This document shows, piece after piece, positions 14,960-23,075 of a stretch of 32,701 nt of DNA (position 1 is its first letter; the number at the start of each line of letters is the position of its first letter). The translations under genes and the position numbers were made by a program. The DNA is from Myxococcales bacterium (lineage in GTDB: Bacteria > Myxococcota_A > Polyangia > Palsa-1104 > SHYY01). The notes beneath the pieces were generated by a model. It was not told the DNA's origin, made no database searches, and saw only the letters and a list, made by a program, of their open reading frames with translations. The stretch lies in assembly GCA_009692555.1 (NCBI GenBank), contig SHYY01000056.1, forward strand, positions 1 to 32,701. The letters are read 5' to 3'.

Positions 14960-16216
14960 ATGCGCAAGCTGCTGCTCCTCCTGATCACGGGGCTCGCCGG
15001 GTGCGGGTCGGATCCACCGTCGGCGCCCGAGGACATCGGCTCCCCGCGGGACCTCGGGGCGGCGCGCGATCTCGCCGCGGCGCAGGACGGCTCCCTCGCG
15101 CCGGACCTGGCCGTGGCGCCGGACCTGGCGGTGGCGGAGGACCTCTCCGCGCCCGATCTTGCCGAGCCGGCGGACCTCGCAGCGATGGTGGATCTCGCGG
15201 CGCCGCCTGATTTCACGACGCCGCCCGATCTCGTGGTGGCACTCGATCTGGCACCGCCGCCCGACTTGACGCCGCCGCCCGACCTGACGCCGCCGGTGGA
15301 TCTCGCGTTGCCGCCCGACCTCGTCACGCCGCCGGATCTCGCGCCGCCCCCCGATCTCCTGATGCCCACCTGCATGGATCAGCTGAAGAACGGCAGTGAA
15401 ACCGACATCGACTGCGGCGGCCCGAAGTGCGGGATGTGCGGAGAGGGGAAGCTGTGCGGAGCCGCCGGAGATTGCCTGTCGAAGCTCTGCGCGAACGGGA
15501 AATGCGCCCCCTTCGCTGCCGCGCTCTCGGCCCAGATCCTCGTCGACCAGCCGACCGCCTACTGGCCGCTCGACGAGGCGAACGGCGCGGTGGCGCTGGA
15601 CAAGTCGGGGAACAACCGGAATGGCGCCTACGGAGGCACTGTGGCGCTCGGAAAGGCTGGTCAGGCCGGTCCGGCCGCCGATTTCAAGGGCACCGGCTGG
15701 ATGAGCACCGCCTACGCCACGTCGACGCTCTTGCAATCCGCCAGCGCCGGCACCGTGACCGCCCTGGTGCGGACCCCGGGGACCTACATCGCCGACAAGA
15801 GCGGCTACGCCAGCAATTACATTCCGCACGTATTCTCCAATGACGCCTGGTACATGGGCTCCTCGGTCGGCACCTTCAAGGGCGTGAGCGGCGTTCACTT
15901 CTGGAATTTCTATACCGGGAATGAATTCGACTGGGTGGCCTTCCCGGTGGCTCCCGGCACCTGGGTCCACGTCGCGTGGGTCCTTGGCGGCGGCAAGCTC
16001 ACCGCCTACGTCAACGGCCAGCCGATGGCCAGCGCGTCGAAGGGGCCCTGCGCATCGCTCGGCGTATTCGGCGTCGGGCGAATGTTCCAGGGCGGCGCCA
16101 CGGTCGCGGCCACGGCGCTGTTTCCGTCGCAAATTCAACATGTTGCGACTTTTGCGAAGGTGCTGCCACCGGAGCGCATCCTGGCGCAAGCGCAGGCGGC
16201 GGGGCTGGCGCCGTAG
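14960..16216 (+). CDS. LamG-domain lipoprotein with Asp-Leu linker, one Cys-rich module
   Basis: 418 residues. Lipobox LAGC (Cys15). Residues 20-135 form a low-complexity linker with Asp-Leu about every four to six residues separated by Ala and Pro. Residues about 137-185 are one Cys-rich module starting CMDQLKNGSETDIDCGG. The rest is a LamG/concanavalin-like jelly-roll (PTAYWPLDE, then WVHVAWVLGGGKLTAYVNGQ), which typically binds sugars or proteins. It is expected to be anchored in the outer membrane with the linker acting as a stalk. The gene converges on a longer relative with nine copies of the same module; only 15 bp separate the stops. Confidence 0.85.
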   Translation: MRKLLLLLITGLAGCGSDPPSAPEDIGSPRDLGAARDLAAAQDGSLAPDLAVAPDLAVAEDLSAPDLAEPADLAAMVDLAAPPDFTTPPDLVVALDLAPPPDLTPPPDLTPPVDLALPPDLVTPPDLAPPPDLLMPTCMDQLKNGSETDIDCGGPKCGMCGEGKLCGAAGDCLSKLCANGKCAPFAAALSAQILVDQPTAYWPLDEANGAVALDKSGNNRNGAYGGTVALGKAGQAGPAADFKGTGWMSTAYATSTLLQSASAGTVTALVRTPGTYIADKSGYASNYIPHVFSNDAWYMGSSVGTFKGVSGVHFWNFYTGNEFDWVAFPVAPGTWVHVAWVLGGGKLTAYVNGQPMASASKGPCASLGVFGVGRMFQGGATVAATALFPSQIQHVATFAKVLPPERILAQAQAAGLAP

Positions 16217-16231
16217 TTCACGGAGGGCGCT

Positions 16232-18295
16232 TCACGGGCTCTTCGCGAGCGCCTCGATCTCCTTCGCGGTGAGTGCGCGATTGTAGATCTTCACCTCGTC
16301 GATCGTGCCGTCCCAGTGGTACGCCGGGGCCGCGCCACCGCCTCGACCGATGAAGAGAGGCCCTGCGCTCGCGGCGATATCCACCGCGATGTTGTTGCGC
16401 GCCGCGACGGACACTCCGTTGAGGTAGATCGTGAGGGTGGTAGTGGCCTTGTCGTAGGTCGCCGCCACGTGGCGGTAGCCCCCGATGGGGAACACCGCGC
16501 TGCAGGTGGCGTAGGTCGACCAGTGCGTCACATAGGCGCAGATCTGCTTGCTCTGGTGATTGAAATAGATCCCGTAGCCGTCCGTCCAGGCATTGCTGCT
16601 TGTCTTCATCAGGATCGATGGCCACTGGTCGGGCAGCGAGGCGACGGTGACCCACGCGGCCAGGGTGATCGCGGTGGTCGGATTGAGGCTCGGCGCGTCG
16701 GGGATGGTCACGAAACTGGTGCGGTCGAAGGTCAGCGCGAAGCCCGCCTTGGCGTCCTGGGTCCATAGCGCCTGATTGATCATTCCGTCGTTCTTGCCAC
16801 CCGAGCCGTCCCCGACGAACGCGCCCATCCCCTCGTCGAAGGGCCAGTACCCGACGATCCCCGAGCGGCATGTCCCCCCGTCGCACAGGCCGCTCATACA
16901 GTCGGTGCCGCCGCCGCAGGCGAGGTTGGCGGCGCACTTGCCGCACCCGCCGCCGCCACAGTCCACGTCGGTCTCGGCGCCGTTTTTCACCTGATCGTTG
17001 CACGCCGGCGCCTTGCAGAGATTGGCACCGCAGACGCCGCTCGCGCAGTCGCCCGCCCCGCCGCACGCCTTTCCCGCTGCGCACTTCGCGCAGGCGCCGC
17101 CGCAATCGAGGTCGGCCTCGTTGCCGTTCTTCACCCCGTCGGCGCAGGAGGGCGCGGCGCACTTCGCGAGGGTGCACACCGCGCTCTTGCAATCGAGCGC
17201 CGCGATGCAGCCCTGACCGTCGCTGCACTTGCCGCAGGCGCCGCCGCAGTCGAGGTCGCTCTCCGTGCCGTTCCTGACGCCGTCCGCGCAATCGGGCGCC
17301 GCGCACAGGCCGCCCTTGCAGACGCCGCTGCCGCAGTCCGCGCCACCGCCGCAGGCCTTTCCGGCGGGGCACTTCGCGCAGGCGCCGCCGCAGTCGGTGT
17401 CGCTCTCGCTCCCGTTCTTCACGCCGTCGGCGCACGCGGCGTCGACGCACACCCCGTTCTTGCAGACCATTGTCCCGCAATCGGAGGCTGCGCCGCACAT
17501 CCTCCCGACCCCGCACTTTGCGCAGGGCCCGCCGCAGTCGGAGTCGCTCTCGGCCCCGTTCTTGGCCTGGTCGTCGCACGCCGGGGCAGCGCAGGCGTTT
17601 CCGCCGCAGACGTGCGTCACGCAGTCGACCGCGCCGCCGCACGCCTGTCCCACAGCGCACTTGGCGCAATTCCCTCCGCAATCCAGGTCGCTTTCATTTC
17701 CGTTTTTCACGCCATCGTTGCAGGCGGCGGCGGCGCAGAGGCCGGTTGCACAGACGCCGGAGGCGCAGTCGCCCGGGACCGCGCAGGCCCCGCCGACGCC
17801 GCACTTCGCGCAGGGGCCACCGCAGTCGAGATCGGTCTCGCCCCCGTTCTTCACGTGATCGCCGCAGGTCGGGCTGGCGCATTCTCCCCCGCTGCAGATG
17901 CCCGAGGCGCAGTCGCCCGCGCTCCCGCACGTGGCCCCATCGCCGCATTTCATGCACAGACCGCCGCAGTCGACCGCCACCTCGGCGCCGTTCTTGACGA
18001 GATCGTTGCAGGCCGGGGCGGCGCAGGTGGCGATCGCGCATACCCGCGAGGCGCAGTCGCTGGCCGCCGCGCACGCCTTCCCGTCGGCGCAGCTCGGGCA
18101 GGCGCCCCCGCAGTCGAGGTCCGTCTCGTCGCCGTTCCTGGCCTTGTCGTCGCACCGCGGGGCCACCTTGACCACCGCCAGATCGGGCGCTGCAAGGTCC
18201 GGGAGGCGCGCCACAGCCAGATCGGGTGTCGGCGAGCTCTCGCCCGCGCAGCCGGAGAGGAGAAGAGCGACGAGGAGGATCGGCGGATGGTTCAT
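16232..18295 (-). CDS. Lipoprotein with nine Cys-rich modules and LamG domain
   Basis: 687 residues. The lipobox is LLSGC (Cys16), followed by a short Asp-Leu linker (residues 24-41). From Cys48 there are nine consecutive modules of 48 residues, each beginning C-[ND/AD]-x-x-x-K/R-N-G-x-E and containing DCGG and six to seven cysteines; the ninth has one extra Gly. They probably form a stiff disulfide-bonded rod. The C-terminal 200 residues are a LamG domain (VGYWPFDEGMG, IDEVKIYNRALT). ATG at 18295 has GGAGG 5 nt upstream, and TACCAT lies 18 nt before the ATG as a possible -10. This is a surface adhesion or matrix protein by architecture; no enzyme motif is present. Confidence 0.88.
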   Translation of the reverse strand: MNHPPILLVALLLSGCAGESSPTPDLAVARLPDLAAPDLAVVKVAPRCDDKARNGDETDLDCGGACPSCADGKACAAASDCASRVCAIATCAAPACNDLVKNGAEVAVDCGGLCMKCGDGATCGSAGDCASGICSGGECASPTCGDHVKNGGETDLDCGGPCAKCGVGGACAVPGDCASGVCATGLCAAAACNDGVKNGNESDLDCGGNCAKCAVGQACGGAVDCVTHVCGGNACAAPACDDQAKNGAESDSDCGGPCAKCGVGRMCGAASDCGTMVCKNGVCVDAACADGVKNGSESDTDCGGACAKCPAGKACGGGADCGSGVCKGGLCAAPDCADGVRNGTESDLDCGGACGKCSDGQGCIAALDCKSAVCTLAKCAAPSCADGVKNGNEADLDCGGACAKCAAGKACGGAGDCASGVCGANLCKAPACNDQVKNGAETDVDCGGGGCGKCAANLACGGGTDCMSGLCDGGTCRSGIVGYWPFDEGMGAFVGDGSGGKNDGMINQALWTQDAKAGFALTFDRTSFVTIPDAPSLNPTTAITLAAWVTVASLPDQWPSILMKTSSNAWTDGYGIYFNHQSKQICAYVTHWSTYATCSAVFPIGGYRHVAATYDKATTTLTIYLNGVSVAARNNIAVDIAASAGPLFIGRGGGAAPAYHWDGTIDEVKIYNRALTAKEIEALAKSP
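16856..18154 (-). repeat. Nine in-frame coding repeats of about 144 bp
   Basis: The nine 48-codon Cys-rich modules of the LamG lipoprotein follow one another without spacers. Copies differ at many positions, so this is an old expansion rather than a recent one. The fixed period and similarity still allow loss or gain of whole modules by recombination. Confidence 0.85.
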
Positions 18296-18357
18296 CGGAC
18301 CTCCGTATTCGGGCGATGGTACCGCAGATCGGGCGCTCTCGTTGCGGGCCGCTGGTG

Positions 18358-18363
18358 TAATCT
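18358..18363 (+). promoter_or_regulatory. -10 element TAATCT, 7 nt before ATG
   Basis: TAATCT is followed by 7 nt and the ATG at 18371. An alternative register (TGG-TGTAAT at 18353-18361) reads as an extended -10. Either way there is almost no 5' leader and no ribosome site. Confidence 0.5.
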
Positions 18364-18370
18364 CCCGTGC

Positions 18371-19078
18371 ATGGCACAGAAGATCGCGATCCTCGTCCTG
18401 GCGACGCTGGGGACTCTTTCGTTGCAGGCCGCCGCCGAGCCTCCCCCCGATGCCCGCCCGACCGTGGCGGTGCTCTACTTCGACTACGCGGGGAAGGACG
18501 AGCAGATGGCGATGCTGCGCAAGGGGCTGGCGCAGATGCTGATCTCGGATCTCTCGTCGGTGGCGGCGGTGCGGATCGTCGAGCGCGATCGCCTCCAGGC
18601 GCTGCTGGAGGAGCTGAAGCTCAATCAGACGGCGAAGATCGACCCGAAGTCGGCCAACCGGCTCGGAAAGCTGCTCGGGGCGCGCTACATGGTGCTCGGG
18701 GGCTACTTCGATATCATGGACACGCTGCGTGCCGATGCGCGGGTGGTCGAGGTGGAGACCGGGCGGATCATCCAGTCGGTGGGCGCGAACGGCAAGCCGG
18801 GCGACTTCCTCGCCGTCGAGCAGAACATGGGCGAGGAGCTCGGGAAGGTGCTCGCGACGCTGGTCCCCCAGGCGAAGGCGGCGCCCGCGGTGCCCGCAAG
18901 GCAGCGCCCGAAGGCTCCGGGCCAGTTGAAGACGAAGACGGTGATCCGCTACGCGCGTGCCCTCGACGCGCTGGACAGGAAGGACCGCGCGACCGCGAAG
19001 AGCGAACTCCAGGCAGTGGTCAAGGAGCAGCCGGACTTTCAGCTCGCCGCGCTCGATCTCGACAAGCTGATGCAGTAG
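18371..19078 (+). CDS. Exported CsgG/FlgO-like protein
   Basis: 235 residues with a cleavable signal peptide (hydrophobic residues 5-19, likely cut near QAAA-E22). Residues about 30-170 resemble the CsgG/FlgO-type domain: VAVLYFDYAG, a long helix, IVERDRLQALLEELKL, LLGARYMVLGGYF and a strand pair ending in VETGRIIQSV. CsgG is the outer-membrane secretion pore for curli, but this short, non-lipidated form lacks the pore-forming parts as far as I can see, so a periplasmic role is more likely. The C-terminal 60 residues are helical and basic. The ATG is chosen from the -10 spacing. A second CsgG-like gene lies 1.7 kb away beyond the kinase gene. Confidence 0.72.
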   Translation: MAQKIAILVLATLGTLSLQAAAEPPPDARPTVAVLYFDYAGKDEQMAMLRKGLAQMLISDLSSVAAVRIVERDRLQALLEELKLNQTAKIDPKSANRLGKLLGARYMVLGGYFDIMDTLRADARVVEVETGRIIQSVGANGKPGDFLAVEQNMGEELGKVLATLVPQAKAAPAVPARQRPKAPGQLKTKTVIRYARALDALDRKDRATAKSELQAVVKEQPDFQLAALDLDKLMQ

Positions 19079-19091
19079 AGCGGCCGAGGGG

Positions 19092-20789
19092 CTACCTCTT
19101 CCGCGCCTGCGCGAGCAGCTGTGCGGCCTCCTGATTGGCCGGATCGCGCCGGGACGCTTCCTCGAGATCGGCGATCGCATCGTCGGTGTGGCCCGCCAGG
19201 AGGTGGGCCTGGCCGCGCATCATCCGCGCATTCGGATGATCGGCGTTGCGCTTGATCACCTCGTCGAATGCCGCGATGGCGGCGACCAGGTCCTTCTTGC
19301 GCAGGTGGAGCAGCCCGCGATTGAAGCGCGGCGCGCCATAATCGGGCGCGTCGCGGATCGCGGCATCGTAGGCCAGCGCCGCGTCGTCGTGCCGGCGGAG
19401 CTTCTGGGAGGCATTGCCGGCGATATTGTGGGCGAGGGCGTACCGGGCGCACAGCTCCCGGGCTTTCGTCGCGACGGCCAGCGCTTCCTCCGCCTTTCCC
19501 TCAGCGAGCAGCGCCTGGGCCCGCAGCGCGTGGAACTCCGCCGCGCCGCCCGCCGTGGCCGCTGCGGGATCGAGCAGCGCCAACGCCTCCGCCGGCTGCC
19601 CCCGCACCGCCGCGGCGCGGGCCAGGAGTTCGAGCGTCTTCCCGTCGCTGGTGCGGCACTCCGCGGGCGCGGGGGGATCCCCGTCCGCGGCGAGAAAGCG
19701 ATCGAGTCGGGCGCGCGCCAAAGGTCCCTGATCGACCGCTCCACCGCCATCCGTCGCCCCGCCACCGCCCTTTCTGGTGAGCCCCGGCAGTGCGAGGACA
19801 GCGACGGCAGCAAGCCCCGCCACACCCGCGCCCGCCAGGATCCACTTCACCGGCGACTTCGAGCGCGGCGCACGTTCGTGGACCCGCGTCGGCGGCACGA
19901 CCCCGCCCGGCGGGCGGACGGCGATCCCGCCGCCCACGCACGCCTCCAGTTGCTGCACGACCTCGCCTGCGCTCTGGCAGCGGTCCTCCGGGGCTTTGGC
20001 CAGCAGCTGCATGATCAGCGCCTCGAGCGGCGCCGGCACCAATCCCGGCACCACCTGCGAAGGGGGCTTCGGAATCTCGCTGGCGTGCGCGACCAGCATG
20101 CTCACCGGGGTCGCGCCCGAAAACGGCAATAGCCCGGTCGCCATCTGATAGAGGATCACGCCGAACGTGTAGAGGTCGGAGCGGAGGTCGACTGGCCGCC
20201 CCTGGGCCTGCTCCGGCGACATGTAGGCCGGCGTCCCGATCACGCCACCGTCGGAGGTGAGGTTGGTGCGCTGCTGATCGTCGCAGAAGCGCGCGATCCC
20301 GAAATCGAGCACCTTGACGAAGTCCTTCTCGCCGTAACGGTCGAGCAGCATGACGTTGTCGGGCTTGAGATCGCGGTGCACGATCCCCTCGTGGTGCGCC
20401 GCCACCAGGGCCTTCCCCACCTGCCCCATGATCGCCGCCACGCGCGCCACCGGCATCGCGCCGCTCTCCTCGAGCACCTGGGTCAGCGTCCGCCCGGGCA
20501 GGAATTCCACCGCCAGGAAGAGCTGCCCCTCGTCGGTCTTGCCATAGTCGAACACCTGGATGGTATTCGGGTGCTCGACCTTGCTGGTGGTCTGCATCTC
20601 GCGATGGAAGCGCTGCGCTGCCGCGTCGGTGCCGGCGAGGTGCGGGTGGATGAGCTTCAGCGCGACCATCCGATCCATCGCGATCTGGCGCGCCTGATAG
20701 ACCGCGCCCATCCCGCCCTCGCCGAGCCGGCGGATGATCTCGTAGCGCTCCGCGAGCACGCGGCCAATCCAGGGATCCGGAGCGTCCAT
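19092..20789 (-). CDS. Membrane Ser/Thr protein kinase with TPR tail
   Basis: Hanks-type kinase of 565 residues. It has the Gly-rich loop LGEGGMGAVY (22-31), catalytic Lys45 in VALKLI, HRDLKPDN (catalytic Asp140), DFG Asp162, and the GTPAYMSPEQ activation segment (185-194). A Pro/Arg-rich juxtamembrane region precedes one membrane helix (about 316-337). The following roughly 225 residues on the far side are TPR-like helices. The kinase therefore faces the cytoplasm and the TPR part the periplasm, where it could sense or scaffold envelope proteins. ATG at 20789 has GAGAGG upstream and follows the CsgG/TPR gene by only 2 nt, so they share a transcript. All catalytic residues are present. Confidence 0.95.
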   Translation of the reverse strand: MDAPDPWIGRVLAERYEIIRRLGEGGMGAVYQARQIAMDRMVALKLIHPHLAGTDAAAQRFHREMQTTSKVEHPNTIQVFDYGKTDEGQLFLAVEFLPGRTLTQVLEESGAMPVARVAAIMGQVGKALVAAHHEGIVHRDLKPDNVMLLDRYGEKDFVKVLDFGIARFCDDQQRTNLTSDGGVIGTPAYMSPEQAQGRPVDLRSDLYTFGVILYQMATGLLPFSGATPVSMLVAHASEIPKPPSQVVPGLVPAPLEALIMQLLAKAPEDRCQSAGEVVQQLEACVGGGIAVRPPGGVVPPTRVHERAPRSKSPVKWILAGAGVAGLAAVAVLALPGLTRKGGGGATDGGGAVDQGPLARARLDRFLAADGDPPAPAECRTSDGKTLELLARAAAVRGQPAEALALLDPAAATAGGAAEFHALRAQALLAEGKAEEALAVATKARELCARYALAHNIAGNASQKLRRHDDAALAYDAAIRDAPDYGAPRFNRGLLHLRKKDLVAAIAAFDEVIKRNADHPNARMMRGQAHLLAGHTDDAIADLEEASRRDPANQEAAQLLAQARKR

Positions 20790-20791
20790 GG

Positions 20792-23038
20792 TCACTTTCC
20801 TCTCGTGATCTGCAGGTCTCCGACGGCGCCCCACCCCGTCCCGGCGATCCGGAAGCCGAGAAATCCGCTCCGATCGGCAGGCGCCCCGGTGCTGAATCGG
20901 CGCCCGTTCACCTCCACCTGGAGCTCCCGCCCGTCGAGCCGGACGCTCACGGCGAGGCGCTTCTCGGCGGCCAGATCGATCCGCCAGTCCGCGATCGGCT
21001 CGCTTCCCAGCTGGCGCGCGCGATCGGCCCGGCCGCTCTCGGTGACGCGGCTCACATGGATCCCGTCGCGGGCGAAGCGCACCGCATAGCCCCGCAGCGG
21101 CCGCGCTGGCGTCTGCTTCCGCGTCGCGCGATCCGAGACCGCCTGCGTGCGGAGGTCGCGCAGACCGAACAGGAAGCTCACCTCCGCGCGCTGCCCCTCG
21201 GGACCGAGCTCCTGGTAGCTCTTCTCGTCGTACGAGGAGGCCGCCAGACGCCAGTCGGGCGCCGGCTCGAAGGATATCTGGAAGCGCGCGGCGAAGGCCT
21301 CCTGGGGCGCCGCGCCGAATGCCACGATCACGTCCTTGGCGGCTGGCGGCCCGCCCCGTCGCTGAAAATAGCGGATCTCCCCCGCGCGCAGACGGTCGCT
21401 GCGCGGTCCGGTGAAGAGCGCCGAGTGATTCTGGAGCGCCCAGCTGGGCTGATCGCCGAGGAGGAGGTAATCGTCCTCGTCGCCCGGCCACTGCCGGTGG
21501 TGATTCAACTGGCGGGCAAGCTCGGGCGTCAGCGGGTCGCCGACAAAGAGCTTCTTCGCCTCGCGGATCGGGTGCAGCTTGGGCTTGGAGTTGTTGAGCA
21601 GCAGGAACTCCCGCCGCACCGCCAGGAGGGGCCCCGGGGCGGTCAGGCGCGCCAGATCGCGATTGTATTCAAGCATCTCCGCCACCTCGGCGAGGATCTT
21701 CGCATCCTTCGTGCCGGCGCTGATCTGCATCAGATAGGCGGTGCTCCGATCGAGGTCCAGCACATCCTGGAAATCCTCGGCCAGCTCCTTCCGGCGTTTT
21801 TGCTTCCACTCCGCGTCGGGCGCGAGCTGCAATCCCAGCTGATGGACCTTCTCCAGCAGCTCCGCCTCCTCCCGGCGATCGAGCTGCAGGCGCCGCGCGA
21901 GGTGATTGACCTGGTAGTGGATATTGAAGTCGAGCGTCTTCTCCCGGGCCGATTTCCTCAGAGCCTGCCCCGTTGCTGCGAGCTCCCTTTCGAAGGTCTG
22001 CTCCGACCCGGGAAGATTCTCGTCGTCAATGATCGGCGGCAGCTGTGGAAACACCTCCGCCACGCCGGCCCAGTAGGTCCGGTGGAGGCTGTCGGCGGTG
22101 CGCTGGAGGGCGAATGCGTCGCCGGTCTCCCGGATTCGCGCCAGGGGTCCCGACGAGCCGGGCCCGAGGCGATAGGCGCCCGCGAGCAGATGCAGGGCCA
22201 CCTGCCGCTCGAACGCCGCCCCCTTCCCCTTGCGTCGCGCCACCGCGAACAGCCGCTCGACCACCTCGGCCTCGCGCTTCGCCTCGCTGTCCTGCTGGAG
22301 GTGCGACAGCTCCTCCTCGGCCTGCTTCGCCGCGTCCGCGCCTGCGCGCGCCTTCAGCACCAGCTCCTCGTAGCCGGCCAGGGTCATCCGGGCGAGCTTG
22401 AAGTCCTTGTCGAGGGTGCTCGCCTCGCGGAGCGCCTTGACCGCCTCGTCGTAGCGCTTCTCATCGAACAGCACGATCCCCTCGCTGAACTTGCGGAAGG
22501 CGTCGAAATCGGCGGTGTGGATGGTCTGCAGGCGCGCGCGCTCCTTGGGCGCCACGATCACGCCCGCCGCGCTGATCAGCTTCTGCACCAGGCTCTTCTC
22601 GAGTTCGAAGAAGGCCGCCTTCTCCCCCTCCGCCTTCGCGGCGAGCACGATCTGCCCCGATTCGACCGCCAGCATCCGGCAATCGATCCGCATCCGCTCG
22701 GCGACCACCGTGAACGAGCCGGTGACGAGGTGGGTGGCGCCCGCCAGCTTGCCGATCCGCGCCGCCGTGGCGCGATCGAAGTCGCCGCGCCGTCCGAGCT
22801 TGAGCTCTCCCTCGATGTCACGAAGCCGGGCCCGCTCGACCAGCTGGAAGGCCGACACCTCGGCCAGATCGGTGGTGATCATCGACTGCAGCCCCTTGCC
22901 GAGCGCCTCCAGCCCACCGCCGGCCGCCGCGTCGGTGAAGTCCATGACGGCGACGCGGATCGGTGCCGCCGCCGCGCTCCCGGAGAGAGCGATCGCCGCC
23001 AGGAAGGTCACTCCTCGAATGAGCTGTTCCCGTCGCAT
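20792..23038 (-). CDS. Exported protein: CsgG-like domain, helical repeats, jelly-roll
   Basis: 748 residues. A signal peptide (residues 1-24, cut near SAAAA-P) has no lipobox. Residues 26-165 are a CsgG/FlgO-like domain (VAVMDFTD, LVERARLRDIEGELKLG, LAGATHLVTGSF) related to the 235-residue protein next door. Residues about 170-520 are helical, TPR-like and charged. Residues about 560-748 look like a concanavalin/LamG-type jelly-roll (FQISFEPAPDW, VSVRLDGRELQVEVNGRRF, GFLGFRIAGTGW). A periplasmic or outer-membrane assembly role is plausible. It is the first gene of the operon that continues into the kinase. The ATG at 23038 is supported by TAGAGT 6 nt upstream and the signal peptide. Confidence 0.7.
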   Translation of the reverse strand: MRREQLIRGVTFLAAIALSGSAAAAPIRVAVMDFTDAAAGGGLEALGKGLQSMITTDLAEVSAFQLVERARLRDIEGELKLGRRGDFDRATAARIGKLAGATHLVTGSFTVVAERMRIDCRMLAVESGQIVLAAKAEGEKAAFFELEKSLVQKLISAAGVIVAPKERARLQTIHTADFDAFRKFSEGIVLFDEKRYDEAVKALREASTLDKDFKLARMTLAGYEELVLKARAGADAAKQAEEELSHLQQDSEAKREAEVVERLFAVARRKGKGAAFERQVALHLLAGAYRLGPGSSGPLARIRETGDAFALQRTADSLHRTYWAGVAEVFPQLPPIIDDENLPGSEQTFERELAATGQALRKSAREKTLDFNIHYQVNHLARRLQLDRREEAELLEKVHQLGLQLAPDAEWKQKRRKELAEDFQDVLDLDRSTAYLMQISAGTKDAKILAEVAEMLEYNRDLARLTAPGPLLAVRREFLLLNNSKPKLHPIREAKKLFVGDPLTPELARQLNHHRQWPGDEDDYLLLGDQPSWALQNHSALFTGPRSDRLRAGEIRYFQRRGGPPAAKDVIVAFGAAPQEAFAARFQISFEPAPDWRLAASSYDEKSYQELGPEGQRAEVSFLFGLRDLRTQAVSDRATRKQTPARPLRGYAVRFARDGIHVSRVTESGRADRARQLGSEPIADWRIDLAAEKRLAVSVRLDGRELQVEVNGRRFSTGAPADRSGFLGFRIAGTGWGAVGDLQITRGK

Positions 23039-23044
23039 CGCGCC

Positions 23045-23050
23045 ACTCTA
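23045..23050 (-). promoter_or_regulatory. -10 element TAGAGT, 6 nt before ATG of the kinase operon
   Basis: On the minus strand TAGAGT precedes the ATG at 23038 by 6 nt. The hexamer is the same as that of the crotonase gene. No ribosome site lies between; a leaderless message is predicted. Confidence 0.5.
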
Positions 23051-23075
23051 CACCGGCCGCGGCGAGCCGTCCCGG

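Noticed and set aside
13192-15210. Plus-strand open frame of 672 codons over the FG-GAP gene
   Set aside because: Antisense shadow of the FG-GAP lipoprotein, which has signal peptide, ribosome site and calcium loops; the shadow has none.
16218-19180. Extended minus frame to 982 codons for the nine-module lipoprotein
   Set aside because: The upstream part is antisense to the CsgG-like gene and lacks a signal peptide; the ATG at 18295 has signal peptide and GGAGG.
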